DNA of 64,000 bases from Sulfolobus tengchongensis (GTDB taxonomy: Archaea; Thermoproteota; Thermoprotei_A; Sulfolobales; Sulfolobaceae), in contig NZ_CP146016.1 of NCBI RefSeq assembly GCF_036967215.1, forward strand, positions 648,501 through 712,500, in the 5' to 3' direction. Under the pieces are notes generated by a model. That model saw only the letters and a program-made list of their open reading frames with translations. It ran no database searches and had not been told where the DNA came from. Made by a program: the position numbers and the translations under genes. Positions 28,071 to 36,753 of the stretch are shown one piece after another (the stretch's first letter is position 1; every line of letters begins with the position of its first letter).

Positions 28071-31000
28071 GTAAAAACGCAAAGAAACTAAAACAATATC
28101 GATAGAATGTGTGAACTCAATTTCCACTAGTGTAAAAACGCAAAGAAACTAAAACTTAGGGAAATGACTAGAAAATTTGACGGTAAACACCCGTAAAAAC
28201 GCAAAGAAACTAAAACTGAAAATGTGCTAGGAATTAGAATTCCAAACTAGTAAAAACGCAAAGAAACTAAAACTCTTATATATGGTGGTGAAGATATATG
28301 GGTTGCCATGTAAAAACGCAAAGAAACTAAAACTACGCGGGAAGTGGGAACAATATTCAGCTACCACGTAAAAACGCAAAGAAACTAAAACGAACAATCT
28401 GCATTCTCTACTGTAACCTTAATTGTGTAAAAACGCAAAGAAACTAAAACTCAATTTTAAAGGAATTATCAAAATCTTAAATAAGTAAAAACGCAAAGAA
28501 ACTAAAACAGTAAATCTTAGTGCACCTGCTAACGAGATTGAGTAAAAACGCAAAGAAACTAAAACGTATAGGCATAATAATTACTATCGGAAGCCATTTC
28601 ATGTAAAAACGCAAAGAAACTAAAACCTATGTGGCATGTATATATATTTATATTGTAGATAGTAAAAACGCAAAGAAACTAAAACGATTGACATTGTTTA
28701 TCGCCCATTATGAGACTTTGTAAAAACGCAAAGAAACTAAAACCCAGAACAAAGCAGAAATTCTTTCAATAATCTCATGTAAAAACGCAAAGAAACTAAA
28801 ACCTTATAAAAGAACGTTGCAAGCGTGCTAACTGCATGTAAAAACGCAAAGAAACTAAAACGGATATCACATATTCAGGCTTTCCGTGAATACTCGTAAA
28901 AACGCAAAGAAACTAAAACACTGATAGGGAAGTGATGGTAAAGAAGAAGATTGTGTAAAAACGCAAAGAAACTAAAACTTGATGACTTGCTTCACATCAT
29001 CTTGAAAGTCAAGTAAAAACGCAAAGAAACTAAAACAAAGTGCCGTTAAAAAGTTTCTAAGCGGGCAGATCTGTAAAAACGCAAAGAAACTAAAACTGAT
29101 AATATTTGATGTTTCTCTATAATCAAATGTGTAAAAACGCAAAGAAACTAAAACTAATTTCTGACCACGTACTCGTTGACTTTTGGATCGTGTAAAAACG
29201 CAAAGAAACTAAAACGACCTAGAAGCGTTGCCGTTGTTCATTGCATCTCTGTAAAAACGCAAAGAAACTAAAACACTTCCTCATCGCGTTGCAAGATTAT
29301 CTGAGCTGCAGTAAAAACGCAAAGAAACTAAAACATCCCCGTCACTTCTCCCGGGGTTCTCTGTTGGGAGTAAAAACGCAAAGAAACTAAAACCACTATC
29401 TTGTCTTCATTTTCAAATGGCTTTAGTAGTAAAAACGCAAAGAAACTAAAACAGCAATATCTCTCCGTCTTTAGTATATATTACTCTGGTAAAAACGCAA
29501 AGAAACTAAAACTTGGTTCAATGGCGGGTACCTCTGACACGCTTATGTAAAAACGCAAAGAAACTAAAACATGATGCGATTACTGCGTCGTACTCTGATA
29601 CTGCTGTAAAAACGCAAAGAAACTAAAACTTCAAAGTGATAATCCACAGTAACTCTAACGAAATGTAAAAACGCAAAGAAACTAAAACGATTTGATAATC
29701 CTCTGCAAATATGTGAAAAGATGTAAAAACGCAAAGAAACTAAAACATTACATCTAATACGACTCTTTCAAGTGCAAATTAGTAAAAACGCAAAGAAACT
29801 AAAACTGTTAGATAATTTCTGTATATTGAGTTTTATTGAGTGTAAAAACGCAAAGAAACTAAAACAGACAATGCAGTAGTGTTGTACATTGTGCCTACGT
29901 AAAGTAAAAACGCAAAGAAACTAAAACTACTCCTAACGATATGCATATAGAAGAACTTTGTGGAGTAAAAACGCAAAGAAACTAAAACCCGCAATGATTA
30001 TGGCTAGCCAAGCATTTTTTAATGTAAAAACGCAAAGAAACTAAAACAATTTCAATGTTGTTTTGAGCAAATGAGGACGATAGTAAAAACGCAAAGAAAC
30101 TAAAACCATCAAGTTTGTTTGCCATGTCATATAGTTGCTGAAATGTAAAAACGCAAAGAAACTAAAACACCGAACTCATACTTACACCCCGAAAAATGGA
30201 ATTGTAAAAACGCAAAGAAACTAAAACTAAATAGTATTTTTACTTTACTTCTAAATAATGAGGTAAAAACGCAAAGAAACTAAAACCTTTCATCTGTCAC
30301 ATAAAAAAGGTCGTACAAAGTAAAAACGCAAAGAAACTAAAACTTATGGGACACCATTACTTCCGCCCTAACATTTAAGGTAAAAACGCAAAGAAACTAA
30401 AACTGTTGTACAAGGTGCTGGTGGTGAATTCCTCTATTGTAAAAACGCAAAGAAACTAAAACTTCATAAACAATTCTGGTGAAAGCATGACTATCAAGTG
30501 TAAAAACGCAAAGAAACTAAAACGATAATCCTTTCATTTATATATATGATCCAATAGTTGTAAAAACGCAAAGAAACTAAAACTATCTCCTCCTTAATGC
30601 TATTGATTACCTTATCTAGTAAAAACGCAAAGAAACTAAAACTTGTGTCTCGCCATTGCTCGTCAGAAATATTTTTGAGTAAAAACGCAAAGAAACTAAA
30701 ACATTTTTTCAGGATCATTATACTGTTGTCTTACTCTGTAAAAACGCAAAGAAACTAAAACAGTGAGATATTGTCTTTTATGTATTTTGCTATTTCCTCG
30801 TAAAAACGCAAAGAAACTAAAACAAACTGAGTTGCACTTACCAGTTACAAAACAACTTGTAAAAACGCAAAGAAACTAAAACAAAGTTATACAGAGGATT
30901 GGAAGATTAGTGAGACGTGTAAAAACGCAAAGAAACTAAAAACTTTATAATTATCCTCAGCATGTATATCAGCACCTAGTAAAAACGCAAAGAAACTAAA

Positions 31001-31183
31001 ACATCTAGTGTGTACAAATCTATCGATTTTTCGAATTCGTAAAAACGCAAAGAAACTAAAACTTTTAACAACTTCTCTGTAAAGTCATTAATGTGATGTA
31101 AAAACGCAAAGAAACTAAAACTGGTTGCCAGTTCCCAAATCCAAAATCATCAATTCCAGTAAAAACGCAAAGAAACTAAAAAC
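28071..31183 (+). CRISPR. CRISPR array 4 (family B repeats, 53 copies)
   Basis: About 53 repeats of core + TAAAAC, all with the ACGC variant, and spacers of about 34-41 nt. The leader is at the left. Two late repeats (about 30939 and 31159) end AAAAAC with an extra A and are followed by the same TTTATAAT start of spacer. Beyond 31183 the array continues only as degenerate repeats around an ORF. Confidence 0.98.
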
Positions 31184-31214
31184 TTTATAATCTATTTAGC
31201 AAATTCTGTTACTG

Positions 31215-31517
31215 ATGTGTAAAAACGATAACGATAAAGAAACTAAAAAAGATGAAATGACGATGATTGTGAATAAGATTCTAGAGCAAATCCTATATTC
31301 CACTAAAGACGAAGAGGTTTTTCGTGATCTAACGCAAGAACAAGTCACAGAGATTATAAATCTGTTACTGAAAATGTTTGAACTGGAGACACTTAAAATT
31401 GACTCTGATGTTAAAAAACTATTTTATCGTCTCAAAGACAATAACAGAGGAATAGAAATTATAATAGGGATTATGCAAGTAAGGGATAAATTCTATTTTA
31501 TGTATAGTAGAGGATAA
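31215..31517 (+). CDS. Small protein encoded between degenerate repeats at the end of array 4
   Basis: 100 codons. The ATG lies at the end of a spacer, and codons 2-11 (CKNDNDKETK) are encoded by a CRISPR repeat in which CA was replaced by ATAACGATA. The rest is a helical, charged protein (LTQEQVTEIINLLLKMFELE and LFYRLKDNNRGIEIII). ATG codons at 31257 and 31263 could also start it. Degenerate repeats lie on both sides (31219 and 31547), so it occupies the place of a roughly 300-nt spacer. No family is recognised. It could be a captured piece of viral or plasmid DNA, or a chance ORF, though the composition looks coding. Confidence 0.5.
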   Translation: MCKNDNDKETKKDEMTMIVNKILEQILYSTKDEEVFRDLTQEQVTEIINLLLKMFELETLKIDSDVKKLFYRLKDNNRGIEIIIGIMQVRDKFYFMYSRG

Positions 31518-31546
31518 ATTCTATTACAAGTAGTGGGTTTGCTTAT

Positions 31547-31625
31547 GTAAAAATACAAAGAGACTAAAACCAAAAAGCACATCTCCTGGTAGTTCATCAA
31601 TGTATTGTAAAAACGCAAGAGACTG
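31547..31625 (+). CRISPR. Degenerate remnant of array 4
   Basis: A repeat with three changes (GTAAAAATACAAAGAGAC then TAAAAC) at 31547-31570, a 36-nt spacer, and a shortened repeat (GTAAAAACGCAAGAGACT) at 31607, cut by a family 1 element. It shows that array 4 once extended further. Confidence 0.8.
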
Positions 31626-31782
31626 CCTTGTGGAGGTGTTACATGCTGTTGTCTCTAACAATTCAACCAATTTACACTGTGAATTAGTAGGAGGAGTATT
31701 TGTGAGCTATCTGGTTTGGAACGCTCTTTTTACTCGAGGAGGATATGAAAAATTAACATAGATTTTGGAAAACTCGAGACAG
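31626..31782 (+). repeat. Family 1 repeat, long form, inserted in the end of array 4
   Basis: Begins CCTTGTGGAGGTGTTACATG, has the extra block (CTCTAACAATTCAACC), then GTATTTGTGAGCTATCTGG, GGAACGCTCTTTTTACTC, and ends AAAACTCGAGACAG. The first base follows a truncated CRISPR repeat, so insertion was into the array. The 31783-32008 stretch after it is AT-rich and empty. Confidence 0.65.
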
Positions 31783-32008
31783 TGTCCAATCCACAATTTA
31801 TGCAATATAATTTAAAAAAATATATTATTTGTTATAAAGCAAAAACCCTCCCCTTGAAACCTCATCAGACCTAAGACAATTAATAAATAGCTTATGAGTC
31901 TTCATAATATATTTAAAAATACAGTTATAAATTATATCTTATATAGAACTTAACAAATAATTTTTATCCATTTAGTCTTACCTAGAACTTATAGAAACTA
32001 TTGTTTTG

Positions 32009-32108
32009 TAGTGTGTTTATCATTTGAAAAATAGACGATAATTCTATTCCATGAATAGTCGTGATAGATAGAGAGAATAGCCTCAATTCTCACAAAATCC
32101 ACAAACTA
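32009..32108 (+). repeat. Family 2 repeat
   Basis: 100 bp. TAGTGTGTTTATCATTTG at one end and AAATCCACAAACTA at the other; about 90 percent like the copy at 33600 by eye. The two copies flank the CARF-PIN gene in the same orientation. Confidence 0.8.
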
Positions 32109-32113
32109 ATTGT

Positions 32114-32204
32114 CTTGTGTGGTTTTTCAAAACTTACGTTAGTTTTTTACATTCTCTCAGTAGTAAAAAAGAACGTTCCAAACCAGATAGTTTTACCACA
32201 CAAA
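32114..32204 (-). repeat. Family 1 repeat
   Basis: CTTGTGTGGTTTTTCAAAAC, TTACGTTAGTTTTTTACATT, AAGAACGTTCCAAACCAGAT, and the closing ACCACACAAAC. It lies 5 bp from the family 2 copy and just downstream of the CARF-PIN gene. Confidence 0.75.
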
Positions 32205-32254
32205 CTAGAAGGGGAAAAGAAAAACTTTTCTCACTCTGATGCGCACGCACGCTG

Positions 32255-33553
32255 TTAAGTAAGTTTTATATTAACTTTGTCTCTGTTGCCTGGTTCAATC
32301 ATTACGTTTTCCATTTTGACGCTTTCCCCTGTAAGTATAACGTAAAGGTAAAGTAGTTTAAAGAAGGAATAATAACCTCTCCCCCTCTCGTAATCTGCTT
32401 TTTTCTCTTTTAGTAAAATTCTCTTAATTTTTGTTTTTTGGCTAAACGAGCCATATAGATTCTTATCACGAGTGAGGAAAACTACATCGTCGCTAAGATA
32501 ATTAGGTAATCTCTCAACGTAGGTAATTAAACACGCATCACATTTATTCTTAACGTTTTTGCTACCCTCCTCAATACAGTTTTTATAATCCTCTACATAA
32601 AATCCTAAACTATCCAATTTATATATAGCTAATCTCGCAAACGGATTCTTCTCGTCAGAGGATTTATGACTTATTTCCTCTTTTACACAATCTATTGTAA
32701 TGTAATGACGCGGATTTATTTTCACGAAATCGTAGGTGAATAAAACATTGGTATCGACTATGACTAATTTATCCCTCAACTGATCTAGCCCTTCCCCAGT
32801 TAAAGTACAATATCCAACGTTTGTGAGAAAATCTAATGTAAGGTCGTTTCTATTTTCGTATCCGTAGTTACAATTTAATCCCTTTGATAAGTTGGCGTAA
32901 TATCCATTACCCATAATGACTGTTCCAAGGGATTGTAAAGCCTTCTCTAAGGATTTCCACGCCATCTCGTCCGTACTAAGGTCGTAAAGTTTAGATGCGT
33001 CTCTATTTCCCTTAAAATCTATCTTGAGAGTGTAATCTCCATTAACTGTTAGGTAGTTAAAGATGTATGAGAAAATCTTAGGAAAATCTAAATAATTAGT
33101 CTCATTGGGAAAGTTCTCTTCAAACTTCAACTTCTTCTTATTACCACTTATTTTCCCATAAATTGAGAATCTTTGTAAAGTTCTTGGTGTGAAAGGATAA
33201 TAAGACTTGAAATATTCCGTAGGTCCTTCAAGGTATGATACGGGCTTATTTAGCAGTATTGATGCAATTCCAATACTTCCAGCCATTGCTTTAGTCCCAC
33301 CAGTTAAATCAACCACATCGATATCCTTCAGCAAACTTTTTAAACTCTCGATATTCCTGTTGAAGTCTGACTCTGAAAGACCAACATTCACTTCTACTTT
33401 GAAATCACCAAATTTTTTTATATCTTCATAATTGTAAATACTTTTTCCCGTGCCAATAACAAGGAACTCTTCAATGCCATACTCTTCATAAAGTCTCGTA
33501 ATAACTGACTTCAATGCATCTGGGGTTGTACCACTCGAAATGAGCGCTTTCAT
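32255..33553 (-). CDS. CARF-PIN protein, candidate cyclic-oligoadenylate-activated RNase
   Basis: 432 residues. The N-terminal Rossmann-like CARF domain covers about 1-120, with a ligand loop VVDLTGGTKAMAGSIG at 80-95 and a nucleotide-binding-like start ALISSGTTPDALKSVI. A linker of about 130 residues follows. The C-terminal PIN nuclease covers about 262-390, with the acidic set D267 (IVDTNVLF), E292/E293 (VKEEI), D339 (KCDACLITY) and D363 (FLTRDKNLYG), all present. CARF-PIN fusions are known as type III ancillary candidates; the expected role is RNA cleavage once Cas10 makes cyclic oligoadenylate. The Cmr operon is 8 kb away and no Csm6 or Csx1 is present. It is a single gene flanked by repeat elements. 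Activity and ligand are inferred. Confidence 0.85.
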   Translation of the reverse strand: MKALISSGTTPDALKSVITRLYEEYGIEEFLVIGTGKSIYNYEDIKKFGDFKVEVNVGLSESDFNRNIESLKSLLKDIDVVDLTGGTKAMAGSIGIASILLNKPVSYLEGPTEYFKSYYPFTPRTLQRFSIYGKISGNKKKLKFEENFPNETNYLDFPKIFSYIFNYLTVNGDYTLKIDFKGNRDASKLYDLSTDEMAWKSLEKALQSLGTVIMGNGYYANLSKGLNCNYGYENRNDLTLDFLTNVGYCTLTGEGLDQLRDKLVIVDTNVLFTYDFVKINPRHYITIDCVKEEISHKSSDEKNPFARLAIYKLDSLGFYVEDYKNCIEEGSKNVKNKCDACLITYVERLPNYLSDDVVFLTRDKNLYGSFSQKTKIKRILLKEKKADYERGRGYYSFFKLLYLYVILTGESVKMENVMIEPGNRDKVNIKLT

Positions 33554-33599
33554 GTTATCTATTAATAAAAAACAATTATATATAAAATTAAGTATTTTG

Positions 33600-33698
33600 T
33601 AGTGTGTTTATCATTTGAAAAATAGACGATAATTCTATTCTATGAATAGTCCTGTAGATAGAGAGGATAGCCTCAGTTTTCAGAAAATCCGCAAACTA
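33600..33698 (+). repeat. Family 2 repeat
   Basis: 99 bp directly upstream of the CARF-PIN gene, beginning 47 bp before its start codon on the template side. TAGTGTGTTTATCATTTG to AAATCCGCAAACTA. Its closeness could affect the promoter of that gene. Confidence 0.8.
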
Positions 33699-33794
33699 AG
33701 ATTTGGGGAAAATAACGTTCTCTTCATAAGGTAAACCCAACTGAAAACCTTATAAGAGAAATCAAGGAAGGGTAACTAAATCTGTTCAACTCTG

Positions 33795-33892
33795 CTTTGT
33801 GGGATATTTGTAACCTATCTGGCTTGGTACGTCATTTTTACTACTGATAGAATTAATAAAAAGCAACGTAAGTTTGAAAACCCCCCACAAAG
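33795..33892 (+). repeat. Family 1 repeat
   Basis: CTTTGTGGGATATTTGTAAC, CTATCTGGCTTGGTACG, and the closing AAAACCCCCCACAAAG. Both arms are well kept. It lies between the CARF-PIN gene and the thermopsin-like gene; 33893-34096 holds only the promoter of the latter. Confidence 0.78.
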
Positions 33893-34096
33893 TAGTTCAA
33901 CTCATGAATTTTTACCTCTAATTAATTTAAGAAGAGATTTAAAAGCTAAATTTTGTAGAAATTGAAATTAAACAGGGTTTACTCTAACGTCTATTTGAGT
34001 GTGAAAAGTAGACAGTCTAAGAAATAGACGAGTTTAAAAATTATATTCTGAAAGAGAAAGAAACATTTTTAAGTACTTTTTCCTTACCCTTTTATT

Positions 34097-36349
34097 ATGA
34101 AATGGCTAATCTTAATCCTGCTGGGAATGGTCTCAATAGTAGCTTACGCACAATATCCAACTGGAATATCGGCACATAATGGACCAATATTTACCAATGC
34201 AATATTAGGATTTGTTGACGTCCATAGTTTACTAGCATATAACTCATCATTCTCTCAATGTCCATATGGTGCATCAGTTCAACTAAATGTAATATTGCAA
34301 GTAAATACGACGACTACAACGTATTATTATTGGTTACAAGATGTCGCAGATTTCTCTACAAACAGCTCAGTAATGAATTTCGTAGATAATGTCTGGAACT
34401 CTACGGCTTATCTCGCAAACATTACACAAATTAAGGGACAGGGAAGTGTGTATAATTCCACTTATTATATAAATGGAAAGCCAATCAATGTGTCATTTTA
34501 CGCAGCTTCAACTTATATCATGCCTTATAAATTACCTTATATCTTTTACTTGCTAATAAATGAATCATATAATTCCTCTGGCGTCATAGTGAATTTCGGA
34601 TATCTGATCATACGTAACGGAAGCGAAATATATCCACCTAACCTAGTGTTTTATGACACCGTCTTTATTCCAGTGAAAGGTATAGTTTCGGCTTCAATTA
34701 TCGTAAACGATTCATACACTGGATGGGATTTAAAAGATGCTGAGCTAGTCTGGGGAGGGGTTTTTGGTGGTGAGAAGACTAGCTTCCTTAACATGTCTTC
34801 ATTCCTAGCCCTATATTATAGCCAGAACGATCATTGGAAATCGTTCAATCTCGTTTACACTTATGGAAATGATACAGCAGAAGCTGCAGATAATTTGCAC
34901 GTTAACATAACTTTCGATTTAGCATATGTAACTACTGGTACACCTAATCCTACTAGCTATACGGTTAAATTCCTTCCCCCGTTCTTAACGTACTTTAATA
35001 TTACATCACCAGTTCCATTCTACATAAACGGATCCTTAGTAAATATTACCTCACTTGCAGGATACTGTGATGAACCACTAAGCATCGGATTCATCAAGAA
35101 TTATACGGCAAATTCATCAGCCTTTGCCATACTAAATGGTCAACAAAACATTACAATATATCCCTCAGATTTCATGCCTAACGCGTATTACATTAAACCC
35201 AATTACACTTGGTATTATCTCGTTAAAGTAAACTCACCAGTTCCAGTGAAGGCGATCATTAACGGAAAGGAAGAAGAGCTTCAGTCAGGATTTTATCCTA
35301 ACGGAACAGTAATAGAAATATTCAACCAAACCTACTACTATTCGTCTACACACAGACTTATAGTTAAACCAACGATAGTCGTTATTAACTCACCTATTAA
35401 CATAACAGTAAGTGGAATATCACAGTATTATGTTAATGTTAGCTCACCAGTAACCGTATATGCAATAGTAAACGGGAAAAACGAGACCTTAATATCTGGA
35501 TGGTATAACGCAAACACTACCATAGAAGTATTTAACCAGACTTACTATTATTCACCTACACATAGGTTCATAGTTAAACCAATAACTGTTGTAATTCGTT
35601 CGCCAATCAATATAACTGTCACTGGAATATCACAATACTACGTCATTTCTCCAATACCCTTACATGCGATAATTAACGGAGAAAACGAGACCTTAATATC
35701 TGGATGGTATAACGCAAACACTACCATACAAATCGTCAACCAAACCTACTACTACTCGTCTACACACAGACTTATAGTTAAACCAACGACAATTGTTGTA
35801 AATTCACCTATTAACATAACAGTAAGTGGAATATCGCAATACTATATAAATGTCACTTCCCCTATCCCTCTGTATGCGGTAATTAATGGCAAAAATGAGA
35901 CCTTAATATCTGGATGGTATAATGCAAATACTTCAGTTAACATAGAGAACATAACTTACTATCCATCTAGTAGTGAAAGATATGTAATAACTTCAATAAC
36001 ACCAAGTCCCATATTTACCGTGAATTCGCCACTTTCTGTCGGTGTTAAAGCGGTAAAGCAATATCTAGTCACTGTGCAATCGTCTTATCCCATCACGATT
36101 AATGGTATTACAACTAATCAAGAATGGGTAAATGCTGGTACAACAATCACCCTAAATGCAAACTTACCATTCTACTTAATAGGTAGTTTCAAAGGTACCG
36201 AAAATATATCAATAGGTGGAAGCGTAGTGGTAAATCAGCCGATAAACGAAACATTGGTAACATCAATAAGTCCCATATTAATTGGGGTAATTGCAGTTAT
36301 CATTATTATCGCTGTAGCCTTAGTTGTAATATTGATGAGGAGAAGATAA
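34097..36349 (+). CDS. Thermopsin-like secreted, membrane-anchored protein with internal repeats
   Basis: 750 residues. A signal peptide (MKWLILILLGMVSIVAYAQ) is followed by the thermopsin-family start YPTGISAHNGPIFTNAILGF and the rest of a peptidase A5-like domain to about residue 370. Four copies of a module of about 78 residues follow (landmarks NETLISGWYNANTT, NQTYYYSSTHR, INITVSGISQYY), then a C-terminal membrane helix (ISPILIGVIAVIIII) and RRR. There are many N-glycosylation sequons. A TATA-like TTTTAAGTA at 34066 fits a leaderless transcript. It should sit outside the cell with its stalk of repeats anchored in the membrane. Proteolytic activity is not certain. Confidence 0.85.
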   Translation: MKWLILILLGMVSIVAYAQYPTGISAHNGPIFTNAILGFVDVHSLLAYNSSFSQCPYGASVQLNVILQVNTTTTTYYYWLQDVADFSTNSSVMNFVDNVWNSTAYLANITQIKGQGSVYNSTYYINGKPINVSFYAASTYIMPYKLPYIFYLLINESYNSSGVIVNFGYLIIRNGSEIYPPNLVFYDTVFIPVKGIVSASIIVNDSYTGWDLKDAELVWGGVFGGEKTSFLNMSSFLALYYSQNDHWKSFNLVYTYGNDTAEAADNLHVNITFDLAYVTTGTPNPTSYTVKFLPPFLTYFNITSPVPFYINGSLVNITSLAGYCDEPLSIGFIKNYTANSSAFAILNGQQNITIYPSDFMPNAYYIKPNYTWYYLVKVNSPVPVKAIINGKEEELQSGFYPNGTVIEIFNQTYYYSSTHRLIVKPTIVVINSPINITVSGISQYYVNVSSPVTVYAIVNGKNETLISGWYNANTTIEVFNQTYYYSPTHRFIVKPITVVIRSPINITVTGISQYYVISPIPLHAIINGENETLISGWYNANTTIQIVNQTYYYSSTHRLIVKPTTIVVNSPINITVSGISQYYINVTSPIPLYAVINGKNETLISGWYNANTSVNIENITYYPSSSERYVITSITPSPIFTVNSPLSVGVKAVKQYLVTVQSSYPITINGITTNQEWVNAGTTITLNANLPFYLIGSFKGTENISIGGSVVVNQPINETLVTSISPILIGVIAVIIIIAVALVVILMRRR

Positions 36350-36400
36350 GCTTAATGAGTTAACAGCAAATTACTTAAATTAAAAAATCAACTTCATTCA

Positions 36401-36485
36401 CTTCGTGAGGTTTTCAAAACTTTTTTACATTCCCTCCATAGTAAAAACGATGTACATAACCGGTTACGAATATCCCCCCACAAAG
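36401..36485 (-). repeat. Family 1 repeat
   Basis: CTTCGTGAGGTTTTCAAAAC, ACATTCCCTCCATAGTAAAA, and the closing TATCCCCCCACAAAG. Somewhat shortened: the ACGTTA block is deleted. Confidence 0.65.
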
Positions 36486-36624
36486 CATTTTTTGTTTTCA
36501 AGATATTCAAAATAAAGGTTTAAATCTAAAGGTTTTTTAAAATACTTTAAAACGCTAAAATTTTCATCAAAGTTATTTGTATATATAAACTGAAGTTAAA
36601 TAAATAGATTTTTCCACGTCAATA

Positions 36625-36753
36625 TACTTAGTTTTTTAACTAACGTATTATGAGCTTCCCTTCCGGACCCAAGAACCCCATTTAGGATCCGGAAGGAATA
36701 GAAATCTTTATATAGTCGAAAAACGAAGAGAAAATTAGCGTAAAGAACGCACA
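36625..36753 (+). promoter_or_regulatory. CRISPR leader of array 5, internally deleted
   Basis: Matches the array 3 and 4 leaders but lacks about 57 bp between the two CTTCCGGACCC motifs, keeping one copy. That is the outcome expected of recombination between direct repeats. The TATA box (TTTATATA, 36707-36714) and proximal part are intact. Confidence 0.88.
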
